From a virus: 48,829 bases of DNA. The translations under genes were made by a program, and so were the position numbers. This document shows, piece by piece, positions 34,954-41,943 of the stretch. Each line of letters begins with the position of its first letter. The stretch's first letter is position 1. The stretch spans positions 1 through 48,829 of the IMG/VR virus record IMGVR_UViG_3300032282_004821; one strand, given 5' to 3'. The notes below the pieces were generated by a model. It was not told where the DNA came from. It worked only from the letters and a program-made list of their open reading frames with translations, and made no database searches.

Positions 34954-35629
34954 TATTTTCTTTAATGACTCTTCTTATTAAAGATTTTAATGATTCATTC
35001 TTAGGTTCATAATGAGTCATTTTAGGTTTGTTTCCTGTCCCTGATTTAGAATGAGTTTTTTCGGCCTTTCTTTTTTGTTGGCACGCTGATTTTTTTTGAG
35101 AATCTGTCATTTTAGAAGCCACCCCAGCCGCTCTACATTTAGGATAACCTTTATCACTTGCTTCAGGTCTACCACAAGGAGGATGACCACCGCCTTCTTT
35201 TTTTCTACATATATTAACCCAAGGACCTTTAGGTTGAGAACTTCCCTTTGGTTTTTTCTTAGTTCCAAACCAAACGGCTAAATCTTCTTTAATTAATTGT
35301 TCTTCTATTTTTCCTCCAGGTTCATCTTGTAGTTCACCAATACTACCACCCTCATCATCATTTTGATGGGTATAAAATTTTTTCAAATAGGTATCCAACG
35401 CAGATATTTTTTCAGTATTATTTTCAATTTTTTTTCTTTCTTCAGGGCTTTCTAAATAATCACCATCGGCTTCTTCATAAGCCAACTCAGCATTCACATA
35501 ATGATAAACAGGATTTGTAAAAGGAGCCAATTGGTCTTTTTTCCATTCTTGAGGTGCGAGTACAATTGGAACTTTATAATGTCCTGAACCTCCAGAGCCT
35601 GTTGCTTCACTAATTTGTTTTTTATTCAT
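34946..35629 (-). CDS. Accessory protein with Cys/Gly-rich basic domain and C-terminal tag
   Basis: 227 residues from ATG 35629; a GTG at 35638 is possible, but TATTTATA lies 12 nt upstream of the ATG and only 3 nt from the GTG. The N-terminal half is acidic (GDYLESPEERKKIENNTEKI). Residues about 130-200 form a Cys/Gly/Lys-rich part (WVNICRKKEGGGHPPCGRPE, GYPKCRAAG, SACQQKRKAEK) with four Cys; similar segments occur in other phage proteins. The C-terminus ESLKSLIRRVIKENIS resembles the N-terminal tags of other proteins here and ends in I-K-E plus three residues. Function unknown. Confidence 0.6.
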   Translation of the reverse strand: MNKKQISEATGSGGSGHYKVPIVLAPQEWKKDQLAPFTNPVYHYVNAELAYEEADGDYLESPEERKKIENNTEKISALDTYLKKFYTHQNDDEGGSIGELQDEPGGKIEEQLIKEDLAVWFGTKKKPKGSSQPKGPWVNICRKKEGGGHPPCGRPEASDKGYPKCRAAGVASKMTDSQKKSACQQKRKAEKTHSKSGTGNKPKMTHYEPKNESLKSLIRRVIKENIS

Positions 35630-35641
35630 ATATTTCACCTA

Positions 35642-35649
35642 TATAAATA
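35642..35649 (-). promoter_or_regulatory. Candidate late promoter (TATTTATA)
   Basis: On the minus strand TATTTATA ends 12 nt before ATG 35629. The surrounding sequence TATATAAATATA is nearly palindromic, so it might also serve the divergent gene at 35665. Confidence 0.45.
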
Positions 35650-35664
35650 TACAACCATTACGTT

Positions 35665-35910
35665 ATGAACGAAGAAACACAACCTTTAGGGTATCTATTT
35701 GAGAGTATTGAATTTTATTCTCCATCAGATGTTAATAATTTTATTGATTCGATTAATTTACCCCAATCTTATTATGTAATAACCAAAGCTATTGAAATGG
35801 CTCACAGCAAAAATATTTTTTCATTATATGAGTCAGAAATATTATCAAAATCATTAAGAATATTAAACTCAGAATATTTAAATAACAATGACAGAACAGA
35901 ACAAAAATGA
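35665..35910 (+). CDS. Small hypothetical protein
   Basis: 81 residues, mostly helical (LGYLFESIEFYSPSDVNNFI, YVITKAIEMAHSKNIFSLYE). Its stop overlaps the start of the next gene by 23 nt. Divergent from the gene at 35629 with about 35 bp between starts. No family recognised. Confidence 0.55.
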   Translation: MNEETQPLGYLFESIEFYSPSDVNNFIDSINLPQSYYVITKAIEMAHSKNIFSLYESEILSKSLRILNSEYLNNNDRTEQK

Positions 35911-36100
35911 AATGATGTCCAGAATTATTGAATTGGAATATCAAAATATAAAATTAATTTTTAACGGACACAAAGCATCGGAAAATGATTTTTTTGAACC
36001 TAAACGAAAAGAGTTATCAATACTACGTTGTATTGTTTTTGGTTATGATTCAAAATTTTGTAAAATAAAAAAAGGTTCCCATGAGAACCTTTTTTCTTAA
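35888..36100 (+). CDS. Small hypothetical protein ending in a terminator hairpin
   Basis: 70 residues; helix at the start (NEMMSRIIELEYQNIKLIF), then a basic end. The last ten codons lie in the terminator-like hairpin at 36068-36095, so the stop codon is just past the T-run. This could mean the gene really ends earlier or that coding and terminator overlap. No family recognised. Confidence 0.45.
   Translation: MTEQNKNEMMSRIIELEYQNIKLIFNGHKASENDFFEPKRKELSILRCIVFGYDSKFCKIKKGSHENLFS
36068..36095 (+). terminator. Rho-independent terminator, probably bidirectional
   Basis: A6-GGTTC (36068-36078), loop, then GAACC-T6 (36085-36095). The A-tract and T-tract extend the stem and give a U-run on either strand. 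It overlaps the 3' end of the gene at 35888-36100. Confidence 0.75.
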
Positions 36101-36264
36101 ATACAATATCATTAAAATCAATTATAGACCTATTTTAGGACGTGTTGTTAATTTTACAGGTATTGTATCCAAACTTGTTATTAAAGTCAAGGAATCGTTC
36201 TAAAGACAATAGGTAGAACGTATTAATACAATTAGTTCAAATATTTATAATAAACATATCTGAG
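36101..36264. other. Non-coding gap with a 7-bp hairpin
   Basis: 164 bp with no convincing reading frame. It contains a perfect inverted repeat CGTTCTA (36196-36202) / TAGAACG (36214-36220) with an 11-nt loop. It is not followed by a U-run, so not a terminator. A small RNA or a regulatory site is possible. I could not fit a tRNA. Confidence 0.35.
36242..36249 (+). promoter_or_regulatory. Candidate late promoter (TATTTATA)
   Basis: TATTTATA ends 15 nt before ATG 36265, matching the spacing at 3339-3346. Confidence 0.45.
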
Positions 36265-36633
36265 ATGGAAAATATATTATCTCTGAATTGGTACACAGAA
36301 TCTCCAATAGATTTTGAACACAAACAATATCTCTTGTTTTCTTATTTGCAAAAAGTTGATGCCGATTTTATGTTAAAAAAATTATCCCCCCATTTACTCC
36401 ACATGGAAAAAATTATGGATGAACTAATTGGATTTCAATCTTCATTCACAATTATTAAAAAAACATTTGATAAAAATAGATATGTTTATTTTGAAAATGT
36501 TAAATTAGAAGGAGAAAACAACTCATTACTTACTGAAATAAGAGAAATTGTGGAATTCTCATTACCCCAAGTTGAACCAAGAATTAAATTAGGATATAAA
36601 ATTTTAAAAAAAAATAATCAAATTTTGTTTTAG
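36265..36633 (+). CDS. Small hypothetical protein
   Basis: 122 residues. Starts MENILSLNWYTESPIDFEHK and continues with helical LLFSYLQKVDADFMLKKLSP; the C-terminus is basic (PRIKLGYKILKKNNQ). No family recognised. Has its own TATTTATA element and is followed within 27 nt by a gene with a host-type promoter. Confidence 0.6.
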   Translation: MENILSLNWYTESPIDFEHKQYLLFSYLQKVDADFMLKKLSPHLLHMEKIMDELIGFQSSFTIIKKTFDKNRYVYFENVKLEGENNSLLTEIREIVEFSLPQVEPRIKLGYKILKKNNQILF

Positions 36634-36655
36634 ATTAGTATTTTTAGTACTTTTG
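36625..36655 (+). promoter_or_regulatory. Bacteroidota-type promoter (TTG-N20-TAnnTTTG)
   Basis: TTG at 36625-36627, 20-nt spacer, TACTTTTG at 36648-36655. This is a full match to TTG-N20-TAnnTTTG. The ATG at 36660 is so close that the mRNA would be almost leaderless. Confidence 0.6.
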
Positions 36656-36659
36656 TAAA

Positions 36660-37037
36660 ATGAAAAAATTAATATTAACGTTTTTGATTTTATCATCAAT
36701 AAAATCTTTTTCTCAAAAAAATTATGAAGAAATACCAACTTTAGTTAGTGTATTAAATAACTACACTAAATTAGAAATAACATTTGTATCGTATGATTTT
36801 ATAAAAAAAGATTCTATCGTTTTTACTCAAATATCATATTACGATTACAATAAAAAAGATTTTGTAAATTTAAATAAAGAAGAAATTAATAATAAATTTC
36901 CAAATTTATTAAAATGGTTTACAAGTACCTCCGATACTCCACCCTGTAGCACCGTTTGGACTAACATTAACAATCGTAATCTTATTTACACCCATTTTCT
37001 TGGAGAGGGGTCCAATGTTTTTAACAACAGTCGGTAG
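36660..37037 (+). CDS. Exported small protein, possibly 3'-truncated
   Basis: 125 residues. The N-terminus KKLILTFLILSSIKSFSQ is a Sec signal peptide whose end (SFSQ) is typical of Bacteroidota exported proteins. Residues 20-85 look like a small folded domain (TLVSVLNNYTKLEITFVSYD). The last 43 codons (from 36909) lie antisense to the end of the convergent gene and read unlike the rest. The gene may have lost its true 3' end when the neighbour was joined. Function unknown; perhaps acts in the host envelope. Confidence 0.5.
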   Translation: MKKLILTFLILSSIKSFSQKNYEEIPTLVSVLNNYTKLEITFVSYDFIKKDSIVFTQISYYDYNKKDFVNLNKEEINNKFPNLLKWFTSTSDTPPCSTVWTNINNRNLIYTHFLGEGSNVFNNSR

Positions 37038-38105
37038 CATATTAGATGATAGATAACCCCAAGGAAAATCGTCGCCTAACTCTTTAATCAATATTCTACC
37101 ATCTCTTTCAGTACCTTTACTATTATCGTATTTCATAAATGAATTCATATAATTAGGATTATCAAATTCCTGTCCCTTACCATATAAGTTATTAAAACAT
37201 TTGGTTAACACCCATTCTTTCATTTTAGGTAAAGATTCTATGATTATTTTATCACTATTCTCTAATTTTTTATATTGAGTTTCTCCATATTGTTTAGGTA
37301 ATTGACCTCCTTTATATTTTGCCATGAGAGCAGTTCCAATATATATTCTATATTGATTGCTTTGGTCACCAGCAAAAATTGGTTGGTTAACAATTTTACC
37401 ATCATATATAAAATATATAATATCTGGCATATAATATGTTTCATAATATAAATAAATTTGTCCTTCACCTTCTCCTAAATCCCATTCTTGTGTTTGTGTA
37501 AAATCTTTAGATGATGGTATAACTCCTCCATTAGAATTTTTTACGGATACGTTACAATTTACAGGAATTACTTTTGTTTGAATATTTTCCTTTTTACCTG
37601 AAACTGAAAAAATTAATTTAACATATTGATATTGTGTATATGCTGAGTTGTTGGACCCTAATTTAGAATTCCATTCCGGACCCTGAGCTCCTCTATTATC
37701 AATTTTTGGTATTACACTTTTTGGTATTTTATCCTTTATATATTTTTCAATTTCTTCAGCCCTTAATCTTGATAAATCTCCATGATTTAATCCAACCCCT
37801 GTATTTGGAACTTTAGATTCTGACGATTCTATTATCACCTCAAATTTAGAATCTATTGGATATTGTTTTACATAATTGTTAATTTGATTTATCGCATCAT
37901 CTATTGATGTTGTATCAGTAATTTTATATTGACCACTATCAAATGTATTTGGTAAATTAAAAGTTATTGGTTTACCTGTTTCAATTGTTTTTGTTATTAC
38001 TTCTTTTTGTTCTAATATAAGATATTGATTTTTAGTTGCAGTCTCATGTAAATTAAGAATTCTTAATTTTTCATTCTCATTAATATTCCAAGATTGTTTT
38101 ATCAT
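36909..38105 (-). CDS. OmpA-like domain protein with phage N-terminal tag
   Basis: 398 residues. Residues 1-35 form a tag-like segment (WNINENEKLRILNLHE, then YLILEQ) ending I-L-E|Q. Residues about 38-175 resemble an OmpA C-terminal (peptidoglycan-binding) domain: PNTFDSGQYKIT, FEVIIESSESKVPNTG, LSRLRAEEIEKYI. The rest (WDLGEGEGQIYLYYETYYMP, MKEWVLTKCFNNLYG, KKMGVNKITIVNVSPNG) is unrecognised. It may contact the host cell wall, or be carried in the head if the tag is a targeting sequence. Downstream of the capsid gene but behind a terminator, with its own tandem TATTTATA elements. Confidence 0.55.
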   Translation of the reverse strand: MIKQSWNINENEKLRILNLHETATKNQYLILEQKEVITKTIETGKPITFNLPNTFDSGQYKITDTTSIDDAINQINNYVKQYPIDSKFEVIIESSESKVPNTGVGLNHGDLSRLRAEEIEKYIKDKIPKSVIPKIDNRGAQGPEWNSKLGSNNSAYTQYQYVKLIFSVSGKKENIQTKVIPVNCNVSVKNSNGGVIPSSKDFTQTQEWDLGEGEGQIYLYYETYYMPDIIYFIYDGKIVNQPIFAGDQSNQYRIYIGTALMAKYKGGQLPKQYGETQYKKLENSDKIIIESLPKMKEWVLTKCFNNLYGKGQEFDNPNYMNSFMKYDNSKGTERDGRILIKELGDDFPWGYLSSNMLPTVVKNIGPLSKKMGVNKITIVNVSPNGATGWSIGGTCKPF

Positions 38106-38108
38106 TAC

Positions 38109-38127
38109 TATAAATACCTTATAAATA
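38109..38127 (-). promoter_or_regulatory. Tandem candidate late promoters (two TATTTATA, 11 bp apart)
   Basis: On the minus strand TATTTATA occurs at 38120-38127 and again at 38109-38116, ending 14 nt and 3 nt before ATG 38105. The 11-bp offset is about one helical turn. The 14-nt spacing matches other genes. Confidence 0.5.
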
Positions 38128-38130
38128 AAA

Positions 38131-38154
38131 AAAGGGACGATTTCTCGTCCCTTT
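38131..38154 (-). terminator. Rho-independent terminator after the capsid gene
   Basis: Perfect 10-bp stem AAAGGGACGA / TCGTCCCTTT with a 4-nt loop (38141-38144). Reading the minus strand, the stem is followed by a U-rich run. It lies 23 bp after the capsid stop. Confidence 0.85.
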
Positions 38155-38177
38155 TAGTGTATCTCATAAGAAATTGA

Positions 38178-39980
38178 TTATCTCAACTCTCTTAAATCGA
38201 ATGTTCTAACACCATCTACTGTAATTCTTCCGTAGAACCTGTTATTCACCATTTTCTTAGCGTATCTAGTCATGATACCTTTGATTGGTGTGAAGTTAAA
38301 CGGATTGTACATTGTTGGAGTTAATTGTAGTGGTACATACGGTGCGTAGATGTAACCTGTGTCAAGTAAAGATGTTCCTTTATGACCCAATAACACTTGG
38401 TTAGCTGGGAAGTAAGGGTCTCTGTACACTTGGTAACGACCTGCTAATGTTCCAACTCTTTCAATACCCATGTTGTATTGGTCTTGCTCAGGAGCCGCAT
38501 TTGATACGTGGAAATACTCCAAATCATCAAAAATTGCACTGATTTCAGAAGAAACAACAATCCAGTTAGCACCACCTCTTAAAGTAGACTTATGGATTTG
38601 AGCTGAAATTTGGTTTACCGCTGTAATAAGCGTTTGGTTCCAGTCTTTTTGAGTGTAAGGAACTGCATTAGTACCTAATCTCTTCCAACCGTTGTAATCC
38701 CATCTTAAGTTCCATGCTGCGCCTTTTCTAAGGTCTCTCAAGATTTCTCTATCGATTTCAGCAGCAACTTGCTCAGACAATAAAGCTGTTAATTCAGCTT
38801 CAGCGTCAATGTTGTGGAATGCTGCAACGTCTTGTGCCATTTCTGGAGACCATTGTGCTCTTAATTTTCTTTCAGTTACAGAAACTGTTACTGACATAAG
38901 GTCAAATGAAACCTCACCAATTCTATCTTCAAATTCAAGATTCTTATAGATTCTATAAGTTGCCGCAAATGCGTTATCAACTGCTGTTGAAGAAGAGAAT
39001 GATGACCCAGAATATCCATCTAATGAATTTTGACCAACAGTACAAGGTACTTGTAAATCAACTTCAAGATAGATTTTACCTTCAACGTCACAAATGTTGT
39101 CATATTGACCACCACCTGTTTTACTGTTAGGGAATACAAGTGTTGCATTGTTATTACCATACTGAACAATACCTTTACCATATCTTTGAGTTACAACTCT
39201 AAATAAATAAGGGTTAGTTGTATTTGCTGATGTATATAGGTTACCTATAACACCTTTAATTGTTAAATCTGAAAGGAAAGCTTCGTTATCCATTGGTTGA
39301 CCATCAGGGCCGATTAATTTACCCGCTCCGTCAGATGCAAAACCTGACATAACGATTAATACTTTTCTGTAATCAGACGCACTATAAGCTGAAACTACCA
39401 ATTGGTCAGCTAACCAAGCCACTGTAGCAACACTAGCTGTGATAGAAGAATATTGTCCTTTAGAATAGTCAAATAAACCTGGTGGGTCTAAAGCTGGTTC
39501 ATTACCTTCATAAAATCTATCATAAAGGTCTTTAGTGTTATTGTAGTCATAACCACTATTTGGTGTTTGACCTGCTTCCATGTTTGGTGCTCCATAAGGA
39601 GGGTAGTGAATACCTGTATTTGCCAAATCTGTAGGGTCAGTATATGCCTGAATGTTAGGTACAAAATAGAACAATTTACCAATTGGTAAGTTCATAGCTT
39701 GTACTGATACGATATCGTTTGCTAAAAGTTTTGAGAAAACTCTTCTTACGATAGGGAAAACCACTGTTTCAAATGCACCTGTATCAGATGTAGATGATGC
39801 TTCGTTAATTAAGTAAGACGCTTGGTTTTCATAAAGCTGTGCTACGTTTTCTCTCATGTGACCTTTAAGACCTTCAAGAAATCCTAACTTGTCCCATTTG
39901 CTGATTGTGTCTTCTTTGATAACTTTGAGGTGCTTAAGACCGATGTTACCAACAAGACCTGATTCTAATAATGCTCCCAT
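38178..39980 (-). CDS. Major capsid protein, T4 gp23-like
   Basis: 600 residues; forms the head shell. Placement after the scaffold and protease genes and the length match T4 gp23 (521) with extra insertions. The N-terminal arm ends in ASYLINE|ASSTSDTGAF: cleavage after Glu60 would match the gp21-type (L/I)-x-E rule and the position in T4 (after residue 65). Then FETVVFPIVRRVFSKLLAND and MNLPIGKLFYF begin the HK97-type fold. RKLRAQWSPEMAQDVAAFHN and AELTALLSEQVAAEIDREIL form the spine-helix region. The C-terminus has YAPYVPLQLTPTMYNPFNFT. Base composition is noticeably richer in GC than neighbours, as expected for a highly expressed gene. Confidence 0.92.
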   Translation of the reverse strand: MGALLESGLVGNIGLKHLKVIKEDTISKWDKLGFLEGLKGHMRENVAQLYENQASYLINEASSTSDTGAFETVVFPIVRRVFSKLLANDIVSVQAMNLPIGKLFYFVPNIQAYTDPTDLANTGIHYPPYGAPNMEAGQTPNSGYDYNNTKDLYDRFYEGNEPALDPPGLFDYSKGQYSSITASVATVAWLADQLVVSAYSASDYRKVLIVMSGFASDGAGKLIGPDGQPMDNEAFLSDLTIKGVIGNLYTSANTTNPYLFRVVTQRYGKGIVQYGNNNATLVFPNSKTGGGQYDNICDVEGKIYLEVDLQVPCTVGQNSLDGYSGSSFSSSTAVDNAFAATYRIYKNLEFEDRIGEVSFDLMSVTVSVTERKLRAQWSPEMAQDVAAFHNIDAEAELTALLSEQVAAEIDREILRDLRKGAAWNLRWDYNGWKRLGTNAVPYTQKDWNQTLITAVNQISAQIHKSTLRGGANWIVVSSEISAIFDDLEYFHVSNAAPEQDQYNMGIERVGTLAGRYQVYRDPYFPANQVLLGHKGTSLLDTGYIYAPYVPLQLTPTMYNPFNFTPIKGIMTRYAKKMVNNRFYGRITVDGVRTFDLRELR

Positions 39981-40009
39981 TTTGTTGTTATTTTTTTTTA
40001 ATTTATTTT

Positions 40010-41593
40010 TTACCCCATCTTACTCATTAAATCTTTCATTCTTAAGAATTGAGGATTTTCATAAGTTTTTGATTCGATAAGGGTACTAGATGAACCTGTT
40101 GATACGTTTTTATTTAATTTGTTTTCAACTGATTCATTGATTGATTTTGTATCAGATTTTGAAAGTTCATCTTTAATTGATTTATAAAGATATTTTGATT
40201 CTTTCAATGTCTCAACTCCATCAAATCTTCTAAGAATATTTATTTTTTCTTTTTTAGTTGTTGAGTGCTCAGTGAACAATCTTGTTGCGTAAGCTAAATT
40301 TGAATTGAAGATAGCAACTTCATTAAGTTTTTCTCTGAAAACATTTAATGCTTTTCTATATTCTTCATTTTTTTCTCTCAACGTACTAACTTCATTTTCT
40401 AAAGATTCGACTTTAACACCACTATTACTGTAAACATAGTTTCTGTTGTTAGTGATGCCTTTTCTTAAGCCTCTTCCTTCTTTTGAACCGCTACCGAAAG
40501 TTCTTGCGGCTTCTTTTGTTTCTGTTTTTTCGTAGTCTTTGTGACTTTTTGAATCGTCACCTTTTTTACCACCAAAAGCTTCTTTTGTTTCAACCTTTTT
40601 AGCTTTTCCTTCAGCGTTAGGTCCTTTTTTGTATTCAAATTTTGCCTTACCTGTTCCCATAGCTTTTGGTCCTTCTTTTTTGTCTTCAGAGAAGCCTTTA
40701 AAATTTCCTTTTTTATATGAGAATTTAGGTCCTGACCCAATTCCAACGCCTTTAGGTTTAACCTTTTTCTGTGATTTTTTTTGATTGATAGATTCATCTA
40801 GATTGTCAGCTTCATCCATATCGTAAGCTTCGTCGTCTTCGGCTTCATCCATATCGTAAGCTTCGTCGTCTTCGGCTTCATCCATATCGTAAGCTTCGTC
40901 GTCTTCGGCTTCATCCATATCGTAAGCTTCGTCGTCTTCGGCTTCGTCAAATTCGATTTCGTAAACAACTTCGTCTTCGTCTGTCTCAGCTTCTTCCATT
41001 GAGTTTTCTTTAAAGATTGCATCAATTACGCTATTAACATCAGCATCATGTGGTGTTTTTTCATCATAATTCATTTCATCATAATTCATGTCATTCATTT
41101 CATCCATGTTTATTTGTCCGTCTTCAGATTCACCAAGTTTAACGAGATATTCTGAATCGGCATTATTGTCTGTTAAGTGAATATCGTCACCATCTTTTTT
41201 AATGATGATTCCGTCTTTTTCACCCATAGCTTTAAATACCTTAAGAATTGTTTCATCGTCTTCGTGAGTTAAATCAATTGGACTTTCTTCATCAGAATCA
41301 ATATCAATGTCTGCATCAACATCCATATCTATATCATCTTCGTTATCAGTATCCATGTCAATGTCAACTTCAGCATCATCTGCTGCGTCATCTGCTGCGT
41401 CATCCACATCAATGTCTACATCTGAATCTAAATCAATCTCATCATCTTGTTCAGAAAGAGATTCTTTTACTAATTGGTTGATTTCTTCCTTCATTGTAGA
41501 AGCAAGTATTCCTTTTGCATTTTCGGCTATTGCTTCTTCAACTTGTTTCATTTGAATTAGCGCCTCTTGTACTAATGATTTATTCTTTTGCAT
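40010..41593 (-). CDS. Prohead scaffold/core protein, gp22-like
   Basis: 527 residues, extremely acidic. The N-terminus QKNKSLVQEALIQMKQVEEA is helical and LVKESLSEQ contains an L-S-E site. Then come Asp/Glu/Met-rich runs (DIDLDSDVDIDVDDAAD), four exact 11-residue repeats of the EDDEAYDMDEA type, a Lys/Gly-rich stretch (KKVKPKGVGIGSGPKFSYKK) and a C-terminal coiled coil (SLENEVSTLREKNEEYRKAL) typical of gp22 cores. It lies between the protease and capsid genes as in T4. It is longer than T4 gp22 (269) because of the acidic and repeat insertions. It should be degraded by the gp21-like protease during maturation. Confidence 0.8.
   Translation of the reverse strand: MQKNKSLVQEALIQMKQVEEAIAENAKGILASTMKEEINQLVKESLSEQDDEIDLDSDVDIDVDDAADDAADDAEVDIDMDTDNEDDIDMDVDADIDIDSDEESPIDLTHEDDETILKVFKAMGEKDGIIIKKDGDDIHLTDNNADSEYLVKLGESEDGQINMDEMNDMNYDEMNYDEKTPHDADVNSVIDAIFKENSMEEAETDEDEVVYEIEFDEAEDDEAYDMDEAEDDEAYDMDEAEDDEAYDMDEAEDDEAYDMDEADNLDESINQKKSQKKVKPKGVGIGSGPKFSYKKGNFKGFSEDKKEGPKAMGTGKAKFEYKKGPNAEGKAKKVETKEAFGGKKGDDSKSHKDYEKTETKEAARTFGSGSKEGRGLRKGITNNRNYVYSNSGVKVESLENEVSTLREKNEEYRKALNVFREKLNEVAIFNSNLAYATRLFTEHSTTKKEKINILRRFDGVETLKESKYLYKSIKDELSKSDTKSINESVENKLNKNVSTGSSSTLIESKTYENPQFLRMKDLMSKMG
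40809..40940. repeat. Four perfect 33-bp tandem repeats in scaffold gene
   Basis: Four consecutive identical 33-bp units encode the 11-residue block EDDEAYDMDEA. Identity at the DNA level points to recent expansion; copy number could vary between related phages. Confidence 0.9.
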
Positions 41594-41614
41594 AGAAATC
41601 TATTTATTTTAACT

Positions 41615-41622
41615 AATAAATA
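41615..41622 (-). promoter_or_regulatory. Candidate late promoter (TATTTATT) for scaffold gene
   Basis: On the minus strand TATTTATT lies 21 nt before ATG 41593, between the upstream terminator and the scaffold gene. The spacing is longer than at most other sites. With the terminators it would make scaffold and capsid one transcription unit. Confidence 0.4.
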
Positions 41623-41690
41623 GTATCAAAGTACAAAAAATTAGTATTTTATAAAAAAAACTATTTTATATTTAAAAAAATTGCAAAAAA

Positions 41691-41714
41691 AAAGTGGTCT
41701 AATTTGACCACTTT
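41691..41714 (-). terminator. Rho-independent terminator after the DUF4494-like gene
   Basis: Perfect 9-bp stem AAAGTGGTC / GACCACTTT, 6-nt loop. On the minus strand a long U-run follows. It separates the protease unit from the scaffold-capsid unit. Confidence 0.85.
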
Positions 41715-41722
41715 AACTTTTT

Positions 41723-41935
41723 TTAATTTTCAATAACTTCGTCTATCTTACTTTCAGATACTGAAGTTATTCTCCAATCATAAGAAAATCCTTCGTATTT
41801 TTTAGTAACCTTAGCTTCGACATCAGTAACTGAATAACCTTTTACAAGTTTTTCTTCTCTAATTTTCTTAATCTTTCCTGAATTTTCGTCTGGTAAATCA
41901 TAAGTAATTTTTGCTACAAAATATTTTTCGTCCAT
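41723..41935 (-). CDS. Small DUF4494-like protein
   Basis: 70 residues. The pattern KYFVAKITYDLPDENSGKIK, then REEKLVKGYSVTDVEAKVTK resembles DUF4494, a small family known from Bacteroidota and their phages, with no known function. It follows the protease by 8 nt and is closed by a strong terminator, so it is the last gene of that unit. Confidence 0.55.
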   Translation of the reverse strand: MDEKYFVAKITYDLPDENSGKIKKIREEKLVKGYSVTDVEAKVTKKYEGFSYDWRITSVSESKIDEVIEN

Positions 41936-41943
41936 AAATAAGT

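Noticed and set aside
36181-36264. tRNA in the gap before 36265
   Set aside because: No acceptor stem, D arm or T loop could be paired; only one hairpin is present.
41307-41555. Ser-rich plus-strand reading frame
   Set aside because: Antisense of the acidic Asp runs in the scaffold gene.
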